Positions 1-10,046 of a stretch of 64,000 bases of DNA are shown in pieces. The stretch's first letter is position 1, and each line of letters opens with the position of its first letter. Source of the stretch: Chitinimonas_A lacunae (GTDB lineage Bacteria; Pseudomonadota; Gammaproteobacteria; Burkholderiales; Chitinimonadaceae); the NCBI RefSeq assembly GCF_042650885.1, contig NZ_JBHSBU010000001.1:2852001-2916000 (forward strand), in the 5' to 3' direction. The translations under genes and the position numbers were made by a program. The notes below the pieces were generated by a model. The model saw nothing but the letters and a program-made list of their open reading frames with translations. It had not been told where the DNA came from and did no database searches.

Positions 1-273
1 TTACGGGCAGAACTCGTTATCGACACGGCCATTGCGACGAGTCCGGGCGGAGGCGGAGGCGGAGGCGGAGGCCAGCAGCCTAATCCGGCCGATCTGCTGT
101 CCGGTGCGCAGCCGTTCGACCTGGACCATTGGCTCGCCACCCAAGAACGGGCGCTGATCGAGCAGGCGCTGCGGCTTGCCCATGGCCGGGTCGGCGAAGC
201 GGCACGGCGGCTCGGGCTCAAGCGCGCCACCCTCTATAGCCGGATGGAAAGACTGTTCGGCCCTGCCGCGTAA
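1..273 (+). CDS. C-terminal fragment of a Fis-type (sigma-54-dependent style) transcriptional regulator
   Basis: The reading frame is open from the first base of the window to TAA at 271-273, so only the last 90 residues are visible. They contain a nine-glycine linker (46-72, encoded by GGC/GGA alternation), then a helical segment with DHWLATQERALIEQALRLA and a helix-turn-helix reading GEAARRLGLKRATLYSRMERL. That is the Fis/NtrC-type DNA-binding domain that ends most sigma-54 activators and Fis-type response regulators. The AAA+ part, if present, lies outside the window. It directly precedes the pilus secretin gene and may control it. Family is clear; the exact subfamily cannot be decided from this fragment. 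Confidence 0.75.
   Translation, partial: LRAELVIDTAIATSPGGGGGGGGGQQPNPADLLSGAQPFDLDHWLATQERALIEQALRLAHGRVGEAARRLGLKRATLYSRMERLFGPAA
46..72 (+). repeat. Hexanucleotide GGC-GGA microsatellite coding poly-Gly
   Basis: Alternating GGC and GGA codons encode nine glycines in front of the Fis domain. Gain or loss of a 6-bp unit keeps the frame, so it can only change linker length. A related in-frame GGCTCC tract occurs in the pilus ATPase gene at 4271-4354. Confidence 0.8.
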
Positions 274-282
274 ATCCTGCCA

Positions 283-297
283 CGTAAATCATTTACG
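283..297. promoter_or_regulatory. 15-bp palindrome upstream of the secretin operon
   Basis: CGTAAAT-C-ATTTACG is a perfect inverted repeat with a 1-base centre, 70 bp before the secretin start and just after the regulator stop. It could be an operator for the secretin-TPR-ATPase operon. No bound factor can be named. Confidence 0.35.
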
Positions 298-366
298 CAG
301 TCTTGCACCCCGGCATGCCCACTGCCTCGGCATAGACTGGCCCGGTCGAATCTAGGACCTCCTGCC

Positions 367-1956
367 ATGCCGCATCGTCTGATTCTCCTGGGCCTGCTTG
401 TCTTGCTCGGCGCCTGCGCCAGCCGGCCACCCGATCCACCACCTTCTTCGCCCCCCAGCACCACACCGCCCCAGCCGGTACGCCATCCCATCGTGCTGCC
501 CCGTCCGCAGAGCCAGACGCTCCTGCTGAGCGTCGCCGTCGATAACGTGCCGGTACGGGAGTTATTGCAAGCCCTGGCGCGTGACGCCCGGATCGATCTC
601 GACCTCCATCCCCAGGTTCAAGGCTCCGTCACCCTGCAAGCCCGCCAACGCAGCCTGCCGCATCTGCTCGAACGGATACGCGTCCAATTGCCGCTGCGCT
701 ACCGTCTACACGAGGGTGTGCTGAGCGTGCGCCCTGATACACCTTATCTACACAGTTACCCCATCGACTACCCCAGCTTTGCCCGGACCTTTGAAGCAGG
801 ACTGGGCAGCGCATTGGGCGCACAGACCAGTCAGGAAGACAGCAATCGCTCGACCCTGACCCTCATCTCCCGTGGCGGCAACGACTTCTGGGCTGGGCTT
901 GCCGCCAATGTCCAGGCGCTGATCGATCTCGACTTGAGCGACCAGGAACGGCAATCCCGCCTACAACGCGACCGCCAGTTTCAGCTTGAGCTGGTCAAGG
1001 CAGCTTCGCCTCTTCCCACCAGCGGCAACAGCAGCACCACCCCGGCCCCCAACAACGGGGAAAGCATCAATACGGCGCTGCGCAGCGTCAGCAACAACAA
1101 TCTGAGCAATGTGGCCATCCACCGTGAAACCGGCACGCTGACGGTGGCGGCCACCGAGCGCCAGCACCGCACCGTGGCTCGCTTTCTTGCCCAGGTAATC
1201 GCTGCCAGCCGGCGTCAGGTGATGATCGAAGCGACCGTAGTGGAAATCCGGCTCGGCGACGGCTTCCAGTCCGGTATCGACTGGCAGCGGGTGGGCGAAT
1301 TGTTCGGCACCACCCTGACGCTGGGCCAGCAGGCGGGTCTGCATGCGCCGGCCGCTTTCTCGATCAATCTGAAACGGGGCAGCCTCGATGCCAGCCTGCG
1401 GCTGCTCTCACGTTTCGGCGATGCGCGGGTGCTCTCCAATCCACGGCTGCTGGCCCTCAACAATCAGCCAGCCCTGCTCAAGGTGGTCGAAGAACTCCAA
1501 TACCTCGAACAAGGCGCGCTCCAGACCGTGCCGGTCGGTCTGCAACTGGCCCTGACACCACAGATCGGCGCCCAAGGCGATATCACCCTATTGATCCGCC
1601 CCACGCTTACCCGACTCAAGGATTTCGCCATCGACCCGGCCAGCGGCAAGCCGCTCGCCCCGCAACGCTTCGTCCGCGAACTGGAAACGGTCCTGCGCCT
1701 GACGGATGGCCAGACCGCCGTGATTGGTGGTCTGATGGAAAAACAGCAAAGCCGTCAGAGCGATGGCCTGCCCAATCTGCTGGACCTGCCCTGGCTCGGT
1801 CGCCTGTTCGGCCGCCACGACGAGTCCCGGGCCAAGACCGAACTGGTGCTGCTGCTGCGACCGCGGCTGATCGATGCCTCTCCCGTGGTCTCCCTCTCTC
1901 ATCGCAGCAATCCCGATCTCACAGACACTTCCAGTCAGGAGGAGGCACTTCCATGA
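367..1956 (+). CDS. mshL: MshL-like pilus/T2SS secretin, outer-membrane lipoprotein
   Basis: The 529-residue product begins with a lipoprotein signal peptide whose lipobox ends in LLGAC (Cys17), followed by a proline-rich stretch. Residues about 50-130 resemble an STN/secretin N-terminal domain (VDNVPVRELLQALARDA). Residues about 290-515 form the secretin pore domain, ending in TELVLLLRPRLI. Secretins form the multimeric outer-membrane channel through which MSHA/type IV pili or T2SS pseudopili pass. The stop overlaps the next start by ATGA, so it is translationally coupled to the TPR gene. The order secretin-TPR-ATPase matches mshL-mshN-mshE of MSHA pilus clusters; a T2SS-like role is the alternative. 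A GGACCT just upstream of ATG is a reasonable ribosome-binding site. Confidence 0.85.
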   Translation: MPHRLILLGLLVLLGACASRPPDPPPSSPPSTTPPQPVRHPIVLPRPQSQTLLLSVAVDNVPVRELLQALARDARIDLDLHPQVQGSVTLQARQRSLPHLLERIRVQLPLRYRLHEGVLSVRPDTPYLHSYPIDYPSFARTFEAGLGSALGAQTSQEDSNRSTLTLISRGGNDFWAGLAANVQALIDLDLSDQERQSRLQRDRQFQLELVKAASPLPTSGNSSTTPAPNNGESINTALRSVSNNNLSNVAIHRETGTLTVAATERQHRTVARFLAQVIAASRRQVMIEATVVEIRLGDGFQSGIDWQRVGELFGTTLTLGQQAGLHAPAAFSINLKRGSLDASLRLLSRFGDARVLSNPRLLALNNQPALLKVVEELQYLEQGALQTVPVGLQLALTPQIGAQGDITLLIRPTLTRLKDFAIDPASGKPLAPQRFVRELETVLRLTDGQTAVIGGLMEKQQSRQSDGLPNLLDLPWLGRLFGRHDESRAKTELVLLLRPRLIDASPVVSLSHRSNPDLTDTSSQEEALP

Positions 1957-2941
1957 GCCAGTTGCTAGATCATCTGCTGCACCAAGCGCCGGGCATTCCC
2001 TCGCTTGAGCCGCTCGGTCCCACCGCACCATCCACCGAGAACCTGACCACGCCGCCTGCCGGTCTGCGTCCACCCCGACTGCCCCAAGCCGGGATCTGGC
2101 TGTTTGGCCTCGCCGCCGCGGTTGCCAGTGTCAGCCCGGCAGCGGTACTGCTCTGGCAGGACCAACGCCCCGCGCCGCTTGCCGCCGTCGCCCGCCCTGC
2201 GGCTTCCCCATCGGTCGCCTTACCCACCGCGTCCGCGCCCACACCAACCGAAGCCACCCTCCCACTCACGCCACTTGCCCCGACCGGCCCGATCGAACCG
2301 GCGCCGCCGGCCCGGCAAGCCCATCCCTTGCCTGAGCCACCTGCCGATCTGCATGAGGCTTACGCAGCTCTCCAGCGAGGCGATGAAGGACGGGCTGCTG
2401 TGATCTACCGACGTAGGCTGGCCCAAGTCCCCACTGAACGCGACGCCAGGCTCGGTCTGGCCGCTCTGGCCGTTCGCCAGGGCCAGTTCGACAAGGCACA
2501 GGCCGATTACCGTGCCTTGCTGGCCGACTTTCCCGATGACCCGGTGGCCCTGGCTGCTCTGGCCACTCTGGATGAAGCAATCGAGCCGGAACGGCTAGGC
2601 CGGATCAAGCAAGGCGAGGCGGCTGCCGCCGTGGCCCTCTCGCTGGGCAACCGTGCGGCCGACGCCGGGGACTGGTCGATGGCGCGGCGCCATTACGCCC
2701 AGGCACTTGAGCTTGCGCCCGATCATCCCGATGCCGCCTTCAACCTCGCCATCAGCCTCGACCATCTCCCCGACCCTGCCGCTGCCGCCCGTTTCTATCG
2801 TCAGGCACTCGATACGGCACGCCACCGGCCATTCAGCTTTACGCTGCCTGTCGTCCGTCAGCGGCTCGCCCAATTGGCAGAGGCGGGAGTGCAGGACGAG
2901 CCGGCACAGGACTTATCGCTGTCTATTGCAAAGGAAGTCCG

Positions 2942-2945
<4 letters not shown>
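1953..2945 (+). CDS. mshN: MshN-like TPR inner-membrane protein of the pilus cluster
   Basis: 330 residues. A short cytoplasmic N-terminus is followed by one hydrophobic helix at about residues 46-68, a long Pro/Ala/Thr-rich linker to about 130, and TPR-like helical repeats from about 132 to 310 (ALAALAVRQGQFDKAQADY; ALELAPDHPDAAFNLAISL). This layout, an anchored protein with periplasmic TPRs, is that of MshN, an accessory factor of MSHA pilus assembly. Starts and stops overlap both neighbours by ATGA, indicating tight translational coupling. Sequence identity within TPR families is low, so the subfamily name rests mainly on context. Confidence 0.7.
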
Positions 2946-4612
<1,667 letters not shown>

Positions 4613-5224
4613 AAAGTTTTAAGTAAAATACACGCAAGTATTTTAGCTATAAATATCTATTTATATTAATTTCAAGCCAAAATCCTTTGTCGGGAAGTCC
4701 TGGCAGTTCTCCAAAGCGGTAAAATTCACGACCTATTCTCCTCCGCTTTCCAGCTCCACCAGCCCTCCTCAAAACCCGCCCCATCCTTTCCCTCTCCCTG
4801 ACCCAGCATGCCGATGGAAAGCCGTTAAGAAACAGGATGAAAGCGGCTCTTCGCGCTGTTTACCAGCATTGACCCGGCCAAGGCGCCAGGGTTTCCCCTA
4901 GGCATCTCATTGTCATAGTCAACTTATCCACAGCTGAACTTTTTCTGCATTGAGCCAGTTTTCTTCCGCCGTTCGTCAGTAAACCACAGCGATGAACGGT
5001 AGTACCATCTCTGAGCAAAAACTCTAAGTTGCTGATTTTTATGAATTAAAAAATATCATAACCAGCTAATGTTTCATGTCATGGAACCTACAAGAGCAAA
5101 CGTACAAAAATGTCATTGACATCGAATCTCGCGATCATGAAAATGGCCTCCAGTTGCTTATGCCAAGCACATAAGCCCAGCCAACAGATTGTCCAAATCG
5201 TCCATCGATTCAAGGAGATAAGGA
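4613..5224. other. 612-bp AT-rich intergenic region
   Basis: No convincing gene. A weak AT-rich hairpin (4625-4644, AAAATAC/GTATTTT) follows the ATPase stop and could be a terminator. One perfect DnaA-box-like nonamer, TTATCCACA, occurs at 4924-4932, but it is single. The region must contain the promoter of the astacin gene; I do not see a clear -35/-10 pair. The strand just before 5225 carries AAGGAGATAAGG, a strong ribosome-binding site. Confidence 0.6.
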
Positions 5225-6643
5225 ATGACCCGATTCAAGCTCCAACTGGCTGTCGCCGCCGCCTTTGCCGCCCTGTCCGCTCCCCTGGCTCTGGCCGATG
5301 AGCTGGCTAGCGCAAAGGTTCAAGGCAGCAACGAGACCATGACCTATCGTGTGGTCGATGGTTACGCGCTGCTCGGCGATATCGTGCTGGGTCGGCACGA
5401 AGACATCCAGCGTGAAGGCATCCGTCCGCTCGGCGTGAAGTCGTGGACCGATGAAATGACCGAAGGCGGCAACCGCTTCTCGGACAACCATTACCGCAGC
5501 GCCCGCATCTGGCCAAACAACGTCCTGTACTACACCTTCGACGCCAGCCTGACCCAACAAGGTCGCAATGCCGCGCTGGCTGCGATGCAGCATATCTCCA
5601 GCAAGACCGCCGTCCGCTTCCAGCAGCGCACCAACGAACCCAACTTCGTCCGCATCTTCCGTGGCGGTGGTTGCTACTCGATGGCCGGCATGATCGGCGG
5701 TCAACAAGATCTGTCGCTGGGCAGCGGCTGTGAATACACCGGTATCGCCGTTCACGAGTTCATGCACGCTCTGGGTTGGATGCACGAACATATGCGTCCG
5801 GACCGTGACAACTTTGTGCAGATCCGCTGGGAAAACATCAGCGCCGGCAGCGAGAGCCAGTACACCAAGCTCGCCAGCAGCCAGGTCGATCTGGTCGGTT
5901 CCTACGACTACAGCTCGATCATGCACTACGACACCTACGGCTTTACCAAGAACGGCCAGCCGACCATCGTCCCGCTGCAATCGGGCGTCAAGATCGGTCA
6001 ACGTGATGGCCTGAGCCAAGGCGATGTCAATTCGGTCAACCGCTTCTACCCGGGTACTACCACCGGTGGCACCACGCTGAGCCTGGCCGTGTCGACCAAG
6101 CAGCTGTCGCTGTCGCAGAACGCCAGCGGTAACGTCACCATCGACGTGACCTCCAGCGATCCCGCCAACGTCAGCCTCAATGCCAGCACCAGCAACAGCT
6201 CGGTGGTTGCGCTGAGCGGTCTGTCCTGGGTCCGTACCAGCAACAACCAGTTCTCGATGAAGGTTGTGCCGGTCAGCAACGGCTCGGGCAGCACCACCAT
6301 CACCGTGACGGCCACTGAAAAGTCGGGCAAGACCGCTACCACCTCCTTCGTGGTGAACGTGGCTGCCGCACCGACCTCGGGCGCCCTGGAACAGAAGGCC
6401 AACAAGCTGCTCGACTGCATCGAGAAGATCCTGCCGAGCTACCTGCCGCACACCACGACCACCAAGCAGCCCGTAGGCACCAATATGTTCGCCTACACCC
6501 GCTACTACACCACCAAGTGGGCAACCGCCGTGGTCGAACCGGCTCCGGGCAAGGTCTGGATCCTGATGCCGCATGACCAGCAGAACTGGGTGCACCTGGG
6601 CGATATGGAGACCCTGAACAAGACCTACTGCAACGCCTGGTAA
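5225..6643 (+). CDS. Secreted astacin-family (M12A) zinc metalloprotease
   Basis: 472 residues with a typical signal peptide (hydrophobic residues 6-20, cleavage near ALA-DE). The catalytic motif is HEFMHALGWMHEHMRPDRD, giving zinc ligands His177, His181 and His187 and base Glu178. The Met-turn SIMHYD follows at about residues 231-236. The catalytic domain ends near 275. Residues about 280-385 look like a Ser/Thr-rich Ig-like beta domain, and the last 85 residues form an unrecognised domain with two Cys. The product is expected to be exported and to degrade extracellular protein, for nutrition or host interaction. It has a strong AAGGAGAT ribosome-binding site and its own terminator downstream. 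Substrate and export route beyond Sec are unknown. Confidence 0.9.
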   Translation: MTRFKLQLAVAAAFAALSAPLALADELASAKVQGSNETMTYRVVDGYALLGDIVLGRHEDIQREGIRPLGVKSWTDEMTEGGNRFSDNHYRSARIWPNNVLYYTFDASLTQQGRNAALAAMQHISSKTAVRFQQRTNEPNFVRIFRGGGCYSMAGMIGGQQDLSLGSGCEYTGIAVHEFMHALGWMHEHMRPDRDNFVQIRWENISAGSESQYTKLASSQVDLVGSYDYSSIMHYDTYGFTKNGQPTIVPLQSGVKIGQRDGLSQGDVNSVNRFYPGTTTGGTTLSLAVSTKQLSLSQNASGNVTIDVTSSDPANVSLNASTSNSSVVALSGLSWVRTSNNQFSMKVVPVSNGSGSTTITVTATEKSGKTATTSFVVNVAAAPTSGALEQKANKLLDCIEKILPSYLPHTTTTKQPVGTNMFAYTRYYTTKWATAVVEPAPGKVWILMPHDQQNWVHLGDMETLNKTYCNAW

Positions 6644-6683
6644 GCGGTTTCGCACCTCCAGCGCAAGGAAGGAAGTCGATTGA

Positions 6684-6712
6684 GGAACGGTGGAAACACC
6701 GTTCCTTTTTTT
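6684..6712 (+). terminator. Rho-independent terminator of the astacin gene
   Basis: GGAACGGTG-GAAA-CACCGTTCC, a perfect 9-bp stem with a GAAA tetraloop, is followed by seven T residues. Confidence 0.92.
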
Positions 6713-6878
6713 ATTGTCCTGCCGGGGTAGTTGCCTGCGAGGCGACGCCCAATCGTCTGATACAAACCGATAAAGCATTATCAGAGAAGATAAAAATTAA
6801 GGCCCACCCAATGACGACCCTTAAAGCAGAAACCAAAATTCCCTTTCATATCATGTGGATAGGTCTAACACTCTCCGT

Positions 6879-6894
6879 TGGCACGCTCCTCGCT
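6879..6894 (+). promoter_or_regulatory. Probable sigma-54 promoter of rtcB
   Basis: TGGCAC-GCTCC-TCGCT matches the -24/-12 consensus TGGCAC-N5-TTGCW at all but one position and lies 73 bp upstream of the rtcB ATG. A sigma-54 promoter activated by RtcR is the known mode of rtc control, and an rtcR gene is present at 38894. The mismatch at the -12 element keeps this tentative. Confidence 0.55.
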
Positions 6895-6911
6895 ATCTAC
6901 TCTCCCGACAC

Positions 6912-6930
6912 CAGCCGCCGTTGGCGGCTG
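6912..6930 (+). other. Stable hairpin in the rtcB leader
   Basis: CAGCCGCC-GTT-GGCGGCTG forms an 8-bp GC-rich stem with a 3-nt loop, downstream of the predicted sigma-54 start site and 37 bp before ATG. There is no T-run, so it is more likely an mRNA-leader element than a terminator. Confidence 0.5.
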
Positions 6931-6966
6931 AACCGATAAGCAGGACCATGCCGCGAAGGAAAAAAC

Positions 6967-8181
6967 ATGCAAAACGATTACCAACTGGTTAGCGAAGCAA
7001 ACGCAAAACCTATCAAAATGTGGACCAACGGCGTGCCGGTAGAACCGGAAGCCCGCGAACAATTGTTAAAGACGGCGCAGATGCCGTTTATCTACAAGCA
7101 TCTGGCGGTCATGCCTGATGTGCATCTGGGTAAGGGTTCGACCATCGGTAGTGTGATCCCGACTGAGGGCGCGATTATCCCGGCCGCTGTCGGGGTCGAT
7201 ATCGGTTGCGGAATGATGGCCGCCCGCACCACCTTGACTGCCGCCGACCTGCCCGACTCGCTGGCCGCGCTGCGTAGCGCCATCGAGGCAGCCGTGCCGC
7301 ACGGCAAGACCATGGGCCGCGACAAGGGCGCCTGGGATACCCCGCCCGAGAGCGTTGACGTCATGTGGAAGGAGCTGCACGGCGGCTTCAAGCGGATTAC
7401 CGAGAAGTACCCGCAACTGGAACGCACCAATAACCATAAGCACCTGGGAACTCTGGGAACCGGTAACCACTTCATCGAGGTATGTCTCGATGAAGAAGAC
7501 CGTGTGTGGTTCATGTTGCATTCGGGTTCGCGTGGGGTCGGTAACGCGATCGGTAATCTGTTCATCGAACTGGCCCAGGCCGATATGCGTCAGCACATCG
7601 CCAATCTGCCGCACCGCGATCTGGCGTATTTCGAGGAAGGTAGCCGCCATTTCGACGACTATGTGGAAGCGGTAGGTTGGGCACAGGACTTCGCCCGCCG
7701 TAACCGCGCGGTGATGATGGAAAACGTGATCGCCGCCGCCCGTAAAGTGATCACCAAACCGTTCGCCGCCGATGTCGAGGCAGTGAACTGTCACCATAAC
7801 TATGTGCAGAGGGAAACCCACTTCGGCCGCGAAGTGCTGATCACCCGTAAAGGTGCAGTGTCGGCACAGAAAGGGCAGTTGGGAATCATCCCCGGGTCGA
7901 TGGGCGCCAAGAGCTTTATCGTGCGCGGTCTGGGTAACGAGGAAGCGTTCTGTTCGTGTAGCCACGGCGCCGGCCGGACCATGAGCCGTACCCAGGCCAA
8001 GAAACGCTTTACCGTGGCCGACCAGATCAAGGCGACCGCCCATGTCGAATGCCGTAAGGACGAAGACGTGATCGACGAGATTCCGATGGCCTACAAGGAC
8101 ATCGACGCCGTGATGGTGGCGCAGCAAAGCCTGGTGGAAATCGTGCATACCTTGCGTCAGGTGGTATGCGTGAAGGGCTGA
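6967..8181 (+). CDS. rtcB: RNA-splicing ligase RtcB
   Basis: 404 residues, the usual RtcB length. RtcB joins RNA ends bearing 2',3'-cyclic phosphate or 3'-phosphate to 5'-OH through a GTP-dependent guanylylated-histidine intermediate with Mn2+. Visible motifs are DVHLGKGSTIGSVIP, GVDIGCGMM (Mn ligands Asp78 and Cys81), NHFIE, HSGSRGVGN, NCHHN, and GAVSAQKGQ. CSCSHGAGR holds the guanylylated His333 (His337 in E. coli numbering). The start has GAAGGAAAAAAC upstream. It lies in a predicted sigma-54 transcription unit alone; rtcA is 6.2 kb downstream beyond rlaP-hen1-pnkp. Assignment is secure; whether its substrates here are tRNAs, rRNA or others is not known. Confidence 0.97.
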   Translation: MQNDYQLVSEANAKPIKMWTNGVPVEPEAREQLLKTAQMPFIYKHLAVMPDVHLGKGSTIGSVIPTEGAIIPAAVGVDIGCGMMAARTTLTAADLPDSLAALRSAIEAAVPHGKTMGRDKGAWDTPPESVDVMWKELHGGFKRITEKYPQLERTNNHKHLGTLGTGNHFIEVCLDEEDRVWFMLHSGSRGVGNAIGNLFIELAQADMRQHIANLPHRDLAYFEEGSRHFDDYVEAVGWAQDFARRNRAVMMENVIAAARKVITKPFAADVEAVNCHHNYVQRETHFGREVLITRKGAVSAQKGQLGIIPGSMGAKSFIVRGLGNEEAFCSCSHGAGRTMSRTQAKKRFTVADQIKATAHVECRKDEDVIDEIPMAYKDIDAVMVAQQSLVEIVHTLRQVVCVKG

Positions 8182-8189
8182 ACCAAAGC

Positions 8190-8209
8190 CGCGACCGACC
8201 GGTCGCGGC
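8190..8209. terminator. GC-rich hairpin between convergent rtcB and the Cys-rich peptide gene
   Basis: CCGCGACC-GACC-GGTCGCGG, a perfect 8-bp stem without a clear T-run on either strand, sits between the convergent genes. Confidence 0.5.
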
Positions 8210-8251
8210 GGCTGTGGGACAGGGGGAGTACAAGCTCCCCGCGCCGGACGA

Positions 8252-8461
8252 TCAGGGAATATGGCCACCGCTGCAAACGGCCATGCAGTCGCGATACTCG
8301 GCCAGGCACTGAACCTTGGTGCCACCTTGTTGCAGACACTGGGTACGCACCACGCTGCACTGCCGGGCACAGCCGTTTGGCGGCGCGGCGGTCGCGCTGA
8401 CCGCAAAGGCCACGCCGGCCCCCAGGCCCACGAATAATGCGGCAAGTTTTTTACTCAACAT
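8252..8461 (-). CDS. Small secreted Cys-rich protein
   Basis: 69 residues. A signal peptide (KKLAALFVGLGAGVAFA) leaves a mature peptide of about 45 residues with six cysteines arranged CARQC, CLQQ, CLAEYRDCMAVC. That spacing suggests a disulfide-stapled helical hairpin. TTAAGGAGGTAG precedes the ATG, an excellent ribosome-binding site, so the gene is very probably real. No family is recognised. It is followed on the same strand by nothing and preceded 231 bp upstream by the glutaredoxin-like gene. Confidence 0.75.
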   Translation of the reverse strand: MLSKKLAALFVGLGAGVAFAVSATAAPPNGCARQCSVVRTQCLQQGGTKVQCLAEYRDCMAVCSGGHIP

Positions 8462-8642
8462 TTAACTACCTCCTTAACCAGTTTGTTTAATTCCCGTTTT
8501 CGGGCCTCTCATTTATAAATCCGGCCAGTCTGCCCGGCAAGAGATGAGTTCGAATATTTTTTCGAACAGCCGAAAACAAAGGACGAGCGTATACCTCGAT
8601 TGAAGTATCGAATCCGGATTAAACAAATAAACAAAAAGGACG

Positions 8643-8698
8643 GCCGTTATTTATCAGCACAAATAAACGGCACTGCCCGGCTGAGCTGCCGCTCAGCC
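8643..8698 (-). terminator. Two hairpins at the end of the glutaredoxin-like gene
   Basis: On the minus strand GGCTGAGC-GGCA-GCTCAGCC (8679-8698) is a perfect 8-bp stem that includes the stop codon. It is followed by an imperfect stem around 8643-8671 (GCCGTT / AACGGC with T-rich arms). Together they likely stop transcription from the glutaredoxin gene. Confidence 0.55.
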
Positions 8699-9076
8699 AG
8701 AAAGTCGCTGTAGCGCCTCAGCAAAAGCCGAGGGTTCGAAGCCTTGGAATTTGCGATCGCCGATCAACACCAGCGGATAGCCCTGCCCGCCCAGCTGCTG
8801 GAACTGGCGTGCGGCGACCGGTGATTTTTCGACATCGAGATCGAGGTAGCGGATGCCCCGACTTTGCAGAAAAGCGCGGGTTTCCTTGCAGTAGCGGCAC
8901 CAGTCGGTGCCGTAGAGCACCACCCGGACTGCCGGATCAGGGTAATAGGCGCTGAAATCGCCCTGCTGATAGCTCGGGGTCAGCCAGCGCGGCACCATTG
9001 CTGCGCAATAACCGATACCGAGTCCGGCCGCCAGAAAAGCGGCGTAGCCAAGCGTTTTGAATAATGTTTTTGGCAT
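8693..9076 (-). CDS. Membrane-anchored glutaredoxin-like thiol oxidoreductase
   Basis: I choose ATG at 9076, 127 residues, because GGAGGAG lies 8 nt upstream; the frame stays open further 5' without a ribosome-binding site. One N-terminal TM helix (about residues 6-28) is followed by a linker and a thioredoxin-fold domain. That domain starts RVVLYGTDWCRYCKETRAFL, with the active-site CRYC pair, and has the cis-proline motif GYPLVLIGD. The domain is glutaredoxin/NrdH-like and would face the periplasm or the cytoplasm depending on anchor topology (inferred). It may act with the neighbouring Cys-rich exported peptide, but only proximity suggests that. Confidence 0.8.
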   Translation of the reverse strand: MPKTLFKTLGYAAFLAAGLGIGYCAAMVPRWLTPSYQQGDFSAYYPDPAVRVVLYGTDWCRYCKETRAFLQSRGIRYLDLDVEKSPVAARQFQQLGGQGYPLVLIGDRKFQGFEPSAFAEALQRLSG

Positions 9077-9209
9077 ATATATTCTCCTCCGCCCTGACGG
9101 GCTTCGGGAATAAAGCCATAGCGGACTGCAAAAATCAAGCACCGTTCGCCACCGTTTATCTCTTATTCGGACATCACCTTGTTATATATGCCTTCACAGG
9201 AATAAATAA

Positions 9210-10046
9210 ATGAAATCGGCCCCATCTCTTTCTTCCACCAGACAGGTCCATTTCGACCATCCGGTGGATGACGCAGTGCGTCAGCGCATACTCGAACAAT
9301 TGAGCGAATTGGAACAACGTCATCGGGTGCGGGTGTTATTTGCCTGCGAATCGGGCAGCCGCGCCTGGGGCTTTGCCTCACCCGATAGCGATTACGACGT
9401 GCGCTTTATCTATGTCCATGAACCGTCCTGGTACCTGAGCGTCGATCCGCAGCGCGACGTGATCGAATGCCCGATCGACGATGAACTCGACGTCAGCGGC
9501 TGGGAACTGCGCAAGGCGCTGTCCCTGCTGCGCCGCGCCAATCCGGTCCTGCTCGAATGGCTGTCCTCGCCCATCGTCTACCGACAGGACCCCGACTTCA
9601 TCGCCCGCCTCGGCCACGTCGTCGACCGCTGTTTCTCTCCGCTGCGCGGCCGTCATCACTATCTGGCGATGGCCAAGAAGAATTTCCGGGGCTATCTGCA
9701 AGGCGAGACGGTCCGGCTGAAGAAATATCTCTATGTGCTGCGGCCACTGTTGGCGGCGCGCTGGATCGACAGCGGCCGTGGTGTGCCGCCGATGCGCTTT
9801 GCCGATCTGGCTGAGGCCATGCTCGATGACCAGGCGCTGCTGGCAGAAATCAACCGCCTGCTGGAAATCAAGATGCGCAGCGGCGAAGCCGAGTACGCCC
9901 CGCGCTTCGAGCGACTGCATGGTTTTATCCGACGCGAGCTGGAAGTCGCCGCCACCCGGGAAGCGCTCAGCGAGCGCCCCGATGGCGACCAGGGCCTGCT
10001 TGATCAATTGCTGTATCAGACCGTGCTGAGGACACAGCCATGCTGA
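9210..10046 (+). CDS. rlaP: RlaP-family RNA-repair nucleotidyltransferase (Pol beta superfamily)
   Basis: 278 residues. The sequence FACESGSRAWGFASPDSDYD is the signature of the YcgL/RlaP (COG3541) nucleotidyltransferases: GS motif followed by metal-binding Asp61 and Asp63 in SDYDV. RlaP has been named for its recurrent position in Hen1/Pnkp RNA-repair operons, exactly the context here. Its stop overlaps the hen1 start by 7 nt. A reasonable inference is that it adds nucleotides to, or tailors, RNA ends during repair; no substrate is established from sequence. An AGGAAT ribosome-binding site lies upstream of ATG. No sigma-54 site was seen in front, so regulation may differ from rtcB. Confidence 0.82.
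   Translation: MKSAPSLSSTRQVHFDHPVDDAVRQRILEQLSELEQRHRVRVLFACESGSRAWGFASPDSDYDVRFIYVHEPSWYLSVDPQRDVIECPIDDELDVSGWELRKALSLLRRANPVLLEWLSSPIVYRQDPDFIARLGHVVDRCFSPLRGRHHYLAMAKKNFRGYLQGETVRLKKYLYVLRPLLAARWIDSGRGVPPMRFADLAEAMLDDQALLAEINRLLEIKMRSGEAEYAPRFERLHGFIRRELEVAATREALSERPDGDQGLLDQLLYQTVLRTQPC

Noticed and set aside
4924..4932. Replication origin based on a DnaA box
   Set aside because: One TTATCCACA only, with no cluster of boxes and no dnaA or dnaN nearby.
5210..6778. 522-codon minus-strand frame over the astacin gene
   Set aside because: It is antisense to a well-supported gene with a clear catalytic motif and shows only GC-driven openness and His/Gly/Arg-rich composition.
6811..6939. 42-codon ORF with a hydrophobic stretch before rtcB
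   Set aside because: It has only a weak AAGG upstream and contains the predicted sigma-54 promoter and leader hairpin, so it is more likely leader DNA.
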